This document shows, piece after piece, positions 60,201 to 64,000 of a stretch of 64,000 nucleotides of DNA. Below the pieces are notes generated by a model. It saw only the letters and a program-made list of their open reading frames with translations, ran no database searches and was not told the DNA's origin. Where the stretch lies: contig CM037843.1 of the NCBI GenBank assembly GCA_021234535.1, positions 24,459,911 through 24,523,910 on the forward strand, given 5' to 3'. The position numbers and the translations under genes are program-made. Origin of the DNA: Stichopus chloronotus (lineage: Eukaryota; Echinodermata; Holothuroidea; Aspidochirotida; Stichopodidae). Each line of letters starts with the position of its first letter. Position 1 is the first letter of the stretch.

Positions 60201-62786
60201 GCAGCCACTCCCCCTCCCCCTCCCTGCTTCTCCTCCCCCTAGTGAATGAAGAAGTGACAATGATGGCAAGTGTGTCGATGTAAATCAAACTTCGGTGCTG
60301 GGAGAATGGTTGAAGGTGATGTGCTGTTGGTATTTTGTACCTCAAACCATCCGAAGTGTGGCTGGGTGCATCATGCTGTGTTGTGATACATGCCCTCTTG
60401 TGTCATACTGCACACCACTCTATGTTCGTGCCATAAACGGTTTCAAGGGAAGAATGGATGTTCGGGAAAATTCATGGAAGTAGAGTATGTTAATTTTATC
60501 ATCTTTTGCCTTTGTGTAATCCCCATACATATTTTTACTGCATGTATTTGACAAATTGCGTGATGATTTGGAACTTTTGATGTGACGTCAATGATTGCAA
60601 CTTATGGGAAAATCTTGCAAAACATCATTTCTAACTGGATCTCCCACAATTTTAATTCAGAGAAAAGGAAGGTAATGGTATGATACTATGAATTGCAGGA
60701 AAATTTAAGTGACAATTTTGACTTGAGGTGGTTTTCAAATGGACTTGAAGTTGAAAGTATGTGGATACCTGATGTAAAAGTATTAAGCCACAGAGGAAAG
60801 TTATGTGAATAGTTTTCTCACAACTACAGATTTTTCTTAAAAGTAATGTTTCCAAAGCCTACCATGATGGTAATTGTTTGTGAACCAAACAGTAACTTTC
60901 AACATGTTTCAACTTAAGTCTAAACCTCAAGACCTTTGATATTTACCTCACTCTATAGAAACCAAGCACCAGTGCTGGAAGCAGTTCAAAAGCAAGCAAA
61001 AAACACCTACCATCTTCATCTGTGACTGCAACTCCCCCCATCTCTGATCCTCCTCCTGGCTCATCCTCCTCGTCAGTGAGTAGTGCAGAGGCAGCGGCCA
61101 ACTGGCTCAGCTCGGCCAAATCTGAGACTGCAGCTGATTCTCAAGTCTCTGCACGAGCTGCTGTAAGTCAAGACTTTGATTTCAATCCATTGTGTGTTGA
61201 TGGGAGCCCTGGGGGTGATTATGTGGCCAAACCATTAGGCTTCATGTTAATGCTTTCTTTAGGTGAAATATGAAAAAAATAATAAATAACACTAAAATAA
61301 GGCTGAAAATAAATTTCTGTTTCCTTTGTATTGGCATAACATATATACTTGAATCTTTTCAACGCTTACTTTATCCATCAAAATTGCCTGATATGGTAAC
61401 AAGATCTCTGGTAGTTCTGAGTTGGGTAACAAAACGTTTAAATCGGGCACCTGTTCGCATTACTTGGTCAGGTAAATGGGTACCCGAAACAGGACTCATG
61501 TTGAATTTAGGCCTAGCCATAAATGAATGGGAACACAAACATGATGTGAACAGTGCTATAATGTAAGCTATGCATGTCTAGTAATGCTATCACATTCTCA
61601 ACAAAATTATCTTTCTACAAATTAGACCTTGAATCTAAATGTTTTAAAGCCATTAGTATTAATTAACAAGAAATTATCATTTAAACATTTCTATTCGTGA
61701 CATGAACTCTGTAACTCATCACAAATAGTTGGGTGTTTGCTTTCCGATTCCATGAAACATGCAATCACTGACGTGGTTAGGCTATTTGCTATATCTTACC
61801 ATGTTAGGATATGATTATCGTAAAATTTTTGGAAGGTGTCACATGAGCTCTTCTATTGGTTTCCTTAGACACTTTTGCATATTATAAGTTTGAAAATCCA
61901 TGTAATATAGTGTGACTTACATGACATTTGTGACATTTCATGGCTAATTGAAGTTTTAAGGCAATATTAAAAACTTTTCTTCTGATCATACTTTCATACT
62001 GATGTGGTTTTCATCCTAAGTTACACTGTTCACAGCAGAGATTACACTGAACCTGTGTTTGTGCTAAGGAATTGAACCTAGCAGGGAAATCCAATTTTCA
62101 GTCTGCTCTGAATCTTCGTGTATAGATAGGAATCGTTTGAAATTGCCACATTTTTTAAAAGGCTGACAGAACTTATGAGGTAGAAGTCGCACAAAAAAAA
62201 AAAAAAAAGACAGCAAAACTACTGTGCGGCTCTTAGGTCATCATGCCGTGATTGTGAATTGATACGGCTGTCTCGAAAGTTGTTCATTGTAAAATGCGGT
62301 ACTATTTGTATATCCTTATAGACCAAGGGGATGTTACTTTTGAGGCAAAATGGTGTGTATGATCAGTATTGAATATTCTTTGTATATTGTGACATATTGT
62401 GAGATGGAGTTTGGGATGGTCTGGGTTATTCTTTTAATGAGAAACTGTTTGCTGCTTTTACTGTCGAGGGCATTGTGCATTCAAGTCATGCTAAGTGTCA
62501 GTACAAACTGTGACTGAATACTTGGTTCTAATTGCATTATCAATGAAAACTCCGAATAGACAGCTTTACCCGAAGTTGTTCTGCGACTGATTTTCTTGTC
62601 CACTACAGGCTCTTGCCTCATCCAGTCCTGCGGAGCTTGAAAGGAGGGAACTTTACCTGAAACAGCAGAGAGACAAACTGTTGGCACTGAAGAAGAAAGA
62701 AAGAGAAAAGAATCTGTCAGCATTCACCAAAGAAGAGGCCAAGTCAAGACCGAAGTCAGCCAGGGCTGCTAGACAAGCTACTGCAG
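48136..62786 (+). CDS. CFAP36: CFAP36 (CCDC104/BARTL1), ciliary ARL3-binding protein, 3' partial
   Basis: Eight exons join in frame for about 382 residues: 48136-48235, 54044-54213, 54566-54786, 55984-56128, 57009-57083, 59811-59864, 60959-61162 and 62609-62786. Residues 1 to about 135 form the BART-like domain: YEWVFDSVLGFLSCPIW, then FDSDEENMLEHTEIHKQY, then AAEDFEVFKRMM and QKRNGVIPD. A charged coiled coil follows (EEYEAQKRAKSKEVKEDL), then a Ser/Ala-rich linker, then the family motif RRELYLKQQRDKLLALKKK. In relatives the BART domain binds the GTPase ARL3 and the protein acts in cilia. Human CFAP36 is about 342 residues, so this one is longer because of its linker exons. The last splice donor at 62787 shows that at least one exon lies outside the window. 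Confidence 0.95.
48840..49115. repeat. Diverged tandem duplication, about 130 bp x 2
   Basis: Both units carry GCACT..AG-CTCAGTGGACT-like sequence, then AAGCCAT followed by an ATATTGAGTCAT segment, then CAAGTGCA-AA and a CGACTGCAC segment. An A-rich insertion lies in the second unit near 48996. A string shared with 51100-51160 (GCCTCAGGAGGC, then AAAGTTGGATCACCTT) at 48762-48800 suggests the region derives from an interspersed repeat. Confidence 0.65.
49520..50395 (-). pseudogene. CR1-like LINE fragment, RT to 3' end
   Basis: Minus-strand motifs in order: VKQGSVLGPILFVLYI, KFADDTKVF with the catalytic FADD at 50298-50287, then a 114-codon frame with DLGVIINNSLGPSRQCAKA, KLYQSLVRPRQEYC and KVQHHATKLIPDLS. 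After a poly(A) run on the plus strand (49685-49702) comes KYSFSQHIITEWNNLPQKAV. This is the usual C-terminal half of CR1-like ORF2. Stop codons and a frameshift near 50150 show decay, and the 5' half is missing. It lies antisense in CFAP36 intron 1. Confidence 0.88.
50968..51477 (+). pseudogene. Possible LINE ORF2 C-terminal remnant
   Basis: A 169-codon open frame whose segment SFCSCSVKIWNQLIS resembles the F..R....WN.LP motif at the end of non-LTR ORF2 proteins, preceded by hydrophobic sequence of the expected kind. No RT motif is found upstream. Its start shares repeat sequence with 48762-48800. Could also be a chance frame within a repeat. Confidence 0.3.
52225..53405 (-). pseudogene. BEL/Pao LTR-retrotransposon integrase region, broken
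   Basis: Two overlapping-family open frames on the minus strand. The first (53383-52931) carries INGPQFLWGG and ends in sequence typical of the linker before the integrase. The second (52908-52225) has DERGVLRMSGRLRQS, an integrase zinc-binding pattern (HFHEKIAHQG with CVHC), GVDLFGPW and FRSDCGNNFVG. The latter two hold the first two catalytic aspartates. A frameshift near 52935 separates the frames. The part carrying the third catalytic residue is lost, and gag, protease, RT and LTRs are not seen. It is therefore an inactive internal fragment, antisense within CFAP36 intron 1. Confidence 0.9.
53399..53462 (-). tRNA. tRNA-Asp-like sequence (pseudogene or SINE head)
   Basis: The minus strand reads CTGGCT...AGCCAG as a 6-bp acceptor-like stem and GTATAGTGTATCTCCGCC at the D-arm position. 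It continues with CCTGTCACTGG around a GTC anticodon and GGGGTTTGATTCCCC as T-arm and B box. From the anticodon to the T-arm it closely follows eukaryotic tRNA-Asp. The D-arm is about five bases short, and the 64-nt total is below the usual 72. A functional tRNA is unlikely; a tRNA-derived SINE head or pseudogene is more probable. It abuts the end of the BEL/Pao fragment. Confidence 0.45.
54044..54213 (+). CDS. CFAP36: CFAP36 exon 2
   Basis: Acceptor CTCATTCAG, donor GTAAGT, 170 bases. Encodes FDSDEENMLEHTEIHKQY, VETLLESFIADVGID and FLKACVEH, the central helices of the BART domain. The DEEN...Y/HTEIH.QY motif is the strongest family match and contributes to ARL3 recognition in relatives. Ends in phase 0. 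Confidence 0.96.
54566..54786 (+). CDS. CFAP36: CFAP36 exon 3
   Basis: Acceptor TTTTTTGTAG after a T-rich tract, donor GTGAGA, 221 bases. HAAEDFEVFKRMMLRKNVEL and QKRNGVIPDIV match the last BART helices; EKDEEMLLQEVL matches the conserved segment that follows. Ends in phase 2 (AG), completed to Arg by exon 4. Confidence 0.96.
54787..55983. other. CFAP36 intron 3
   Basis: 1.2 kb, no repeat family or gene recognised. Ends with TCGTCACAG acceptor. Confidence 0.7.
55984..56128 (+). CDS. CFAP36: CFAP36 exon 4, coiled coil
   Basis: 145 bases between acceptor GTCACAG and donor GTACAG. Encodes ISKEEYEAQKRAKSKEVKED and EEEMRLKAEKKKEEELLNQ, a highly charged helix predicted to be a coiled coil. Position and the SKEEYE start match human CFAP36. 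Confidence 0.93.
56129..57008. other. CFAP36 intron 4
   Basis: 880 bp of intronic sequence with a T-rich stretch near 56578. No gene or repeat family recognised. Confidence 0.7.
57009..57083 (+). CDS. CFAP36: CFAP36 exon 5, linker
   Basis: 75 bases, phase 0 at both ends, acceptor TCGCCAG and donor GTATAA. Encodes AILLSKQEMVEKRVQIKEP. Weak conservation; supported by splice sites, reading frame through both junctions and continued charged composition. Confidence 0.75.
57084..59810. other. CFAP36 intron 5
   Basis: 2.7 kb. The open frame of 116 codons at 57076-57426 is hydrophobic and has no recognised motif; it begins inside the exon 5 boundary and is most likely chance. Nothing else recognised. 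Confidence 0.6.
59811..59864 (+). CDS. CFAP36: CFAP36 exon 6, short linker exon
   Basis: 54 bases, phase 0 at both ends, with a strong acceptor TTTGTTTCAG and donor GTAAGT. Encodes LKKVVSETSNLSLKETD; human CFAP36 has a similar KVERSETSSLPQKDL stretch at this place by memory. Confidence 0.75.
59865..60958. other. CFAP36 intron 6
   Basis: 1.1 kb with a C/T-rich tract at 60200-60240 (CCCCCTCCCCCTCCC-like). No gene recognised. Confidence 0.65.
60959..61162 (+). CDS. CFAP36: CFAP36 exon 7, Ser/Ala-rich linker
   Basis: 204 bases, phase 0 at both ends, acceptor CTCTATAG and donor GTAAGT. Encodes low-complexity sequence (GSSSKASKKHLPSSS, PPPGSSSSSVSSAEAAANWL), likely disordered. It makes this protein longer than the vertebrate one. 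Confidence 0.8.
61163..62608. other. CFAP36 intron 7
   Basis: 1.4 kb, with a poly(A) run at 62193-62208. The open frame 61270-61566 shows no recognised motif. Ends with the acceptor TCCACTACAG. Confidence 0.65.
62609..62786 (+). CDS. CFAP36: CFAP36 exon 8
   Basis: 178 bases. ELERRELYLKQQRDKLLALK matches the strongly conserved C-terminal motif of CFAP36 (LR.RE.YLKQ.RDKL in human), followed by basic sequence ending ARQATA. The donor GTAGTA leaves phase 1, so translation continues in an exon right of the window. Confidence 0.94.
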
Positions 62787-63399
62787 GTAGTAAAAGTCAA
62801 CACCTCTCAAATATTGAATGCCACTGTAATTGGAATGAGCAGTGGTCAAAGACATTCATATTTTGTTTAACTCTTGGGTAGTGACCATAAGGTGATGTTG
62901 TTATTGAGACTGAATTCAAATTCTGGTCAAGATAACTTGAACGGTGTATAAGGTCCACACAGTTCGACAAATTTAGCACAAGGAGGGTATTTTACAAACA
63001 TTGATTTTATTTGAGATGCAGTGAACATCTCATGGGGCACTAGAAAGTTTGACAAAGTTTGGTGATTTGATTCTGTACATTAACAAAATTTTTTCTCAAA
63101 ATACAAAATAAATTGTAAAATAGTATCTCTAGAATATCAGTGAGAAAATGTAAACTCAGCATAAGTAATGAACACATTGTTTTGTCATGTGAAAATAAGA
63201 GCTGTATTTACCATTAATTGTACAACCCGGATTATGTATTGCTTGCCACGTCACTACTGTATTTTTTAATTTCTCACACAATTTTATTCAAGCTCAAGTG
63301 CATATTAAGACTCAAAGTGCATTGTTATGCATCTTGTATTTTTATGTATTTTGTTTACTAAATCAAGGTTATTATGCATATTTCATTTCATTTATTGAT
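62787..63399. other. CFAP36 intron 8, left part
   Basis: AT-rich intronic sequence without recognised features. The intron runs past the window edge. Confidence 0.6.
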
Positions 63400-64000
63400 T
63401 CCTTGCCAAAGGCAGGTAGGGAATCTATGCGATGGTGAAATAAGTTAGGTGTATGTGTGTGCGTGTGTGTATGTATGTGTGTGTTACAACAATCTTGTCA
63501 GCACACTAGTTTTTGAAGGGAAGGTATGAGATAGGTGAAAGATGGTGTATGGGTAGGACACATAAAGATCTTGACTGGGATTGTTTTTGGTGTGGGTCAA
63601 AGGTCATTGAGGTCACATGCAACCAGTATACAGACAAGGTATTTTGCAGTATCTCAGGAACTACCTGTTGCATGAACTTCAAACTTTGAGTGTGTGTACT
63701 CCCTTTTGATTAAATAACATTGTGATGATATTTTGGAGGTCAGAGGTCATATGGGGTCATCAGAGACTATAATGTGAAATCTTGTGTGTGTTGGTTAACG
63801 CTCTAACTTTTGAAGGAAAGACGCCAGACAGATCGAAGTTGATGTGTGGGGAGGACATATAAAAATCTTGGCTGGGATTGTTTTTGGTGCAGGTCAAAGG
63901 TCTTATGAGGTCACAAGTAGGCAGAATGCAGACAACCAATCTTTGCAGTATCTCAGGGATTACATAAACTGTTGCATAAATTTCAAACTTTGAGGGTGTG
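63400..64000. repeat. DR1-bearing repeat, inverted orientation, reaches window edge
   Basis: Begins with a GTGTGTGCGTGTGTGTATG microsatellite near 63450, then two units about 297 bp apart. DR1 motifs in reverse orientation: GGGTCAAAGGTCA at 63594-63606 and AGGTCAAAGGTCT at 63891-63903, one mismatch each. GCAGTATCTCAGG and CAAACTTTGAG.GTGTG recur in both units. Same family and microsatellite end as the arrays at 13640 and 17215, seen from the other strand. Confidence 0.8.

Overview
This is eukaryotic nuclear DNA. It is AT-rich, full of short decayed repeats, and carries short exons separated by long introns with GT-AG borders. The retroelement mix (CR1/L2-like LINEs, BEL/Pao, a DIRS-like reverse transcriptase), frequent palindromes such as TAGGCCTA, and proteins clearly but not closely related to the human ones suggest a marine invertebrate. 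My best guess is a deuterostome, possibly an echinoderm; the phylum is inference.

Two protein-coding genes are supported, and they lie head to head. On the minus strand, five exons between 41594 and 3618 encode the first 196 residues of a CCDC88 (girdin/DAPLE) protein, which is its N-terminal HOOK domain. The remaining coiled-coil exons lie beyond the left edge. On the plus strand, eight exons from 48136 to 62786 encode about 382 residues of CFAP36 (CCDC104/BARTL1), a ciliary ARL3-binding BART-domain protein; its last exon or exons lie beyond the right edge. All splice phases fit in both genes. From memory, human CCDC88A and CFAP36 are also divergent neighbours on chromosome 2p16.1, so this looks like old conserved microsynteny.

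Layout: 1-930, a 27-bp minisatellite; 931-41594, CCDC88 with a 28.4-kb intron (6199-34623) holding a DIRS-like fragment, arrays of a roughly 140-bp repeat carrying perfect DR1 nuclear-receptor motifs, and two copies of a TIR element; 41595-48135, the shared upstream region with a candidate CCDC88 promoter, a 170-180-bp tandem repeat, a broken L2/CR1-like LINE, a small MITE with target-site duplication, and a candidate RFX X-box; 48136-64000, CFAP36, whose 5.8-kb first intron holds a CR1-like LINE fragment, a frame-broken BEL/Pao integrase region and a tRNA-Asp-like sequence. The last 600 bp carry another DR1 repeat copy in the opposite orientation.

I found no rRNA, CRISPR array or prokaryotic-type operon. 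The points most worth a second look are the conserved divergent gene pair and the DR1-bearing repeat family. Coordinates of exons come from reading splice sites by eye; no alignment was run.
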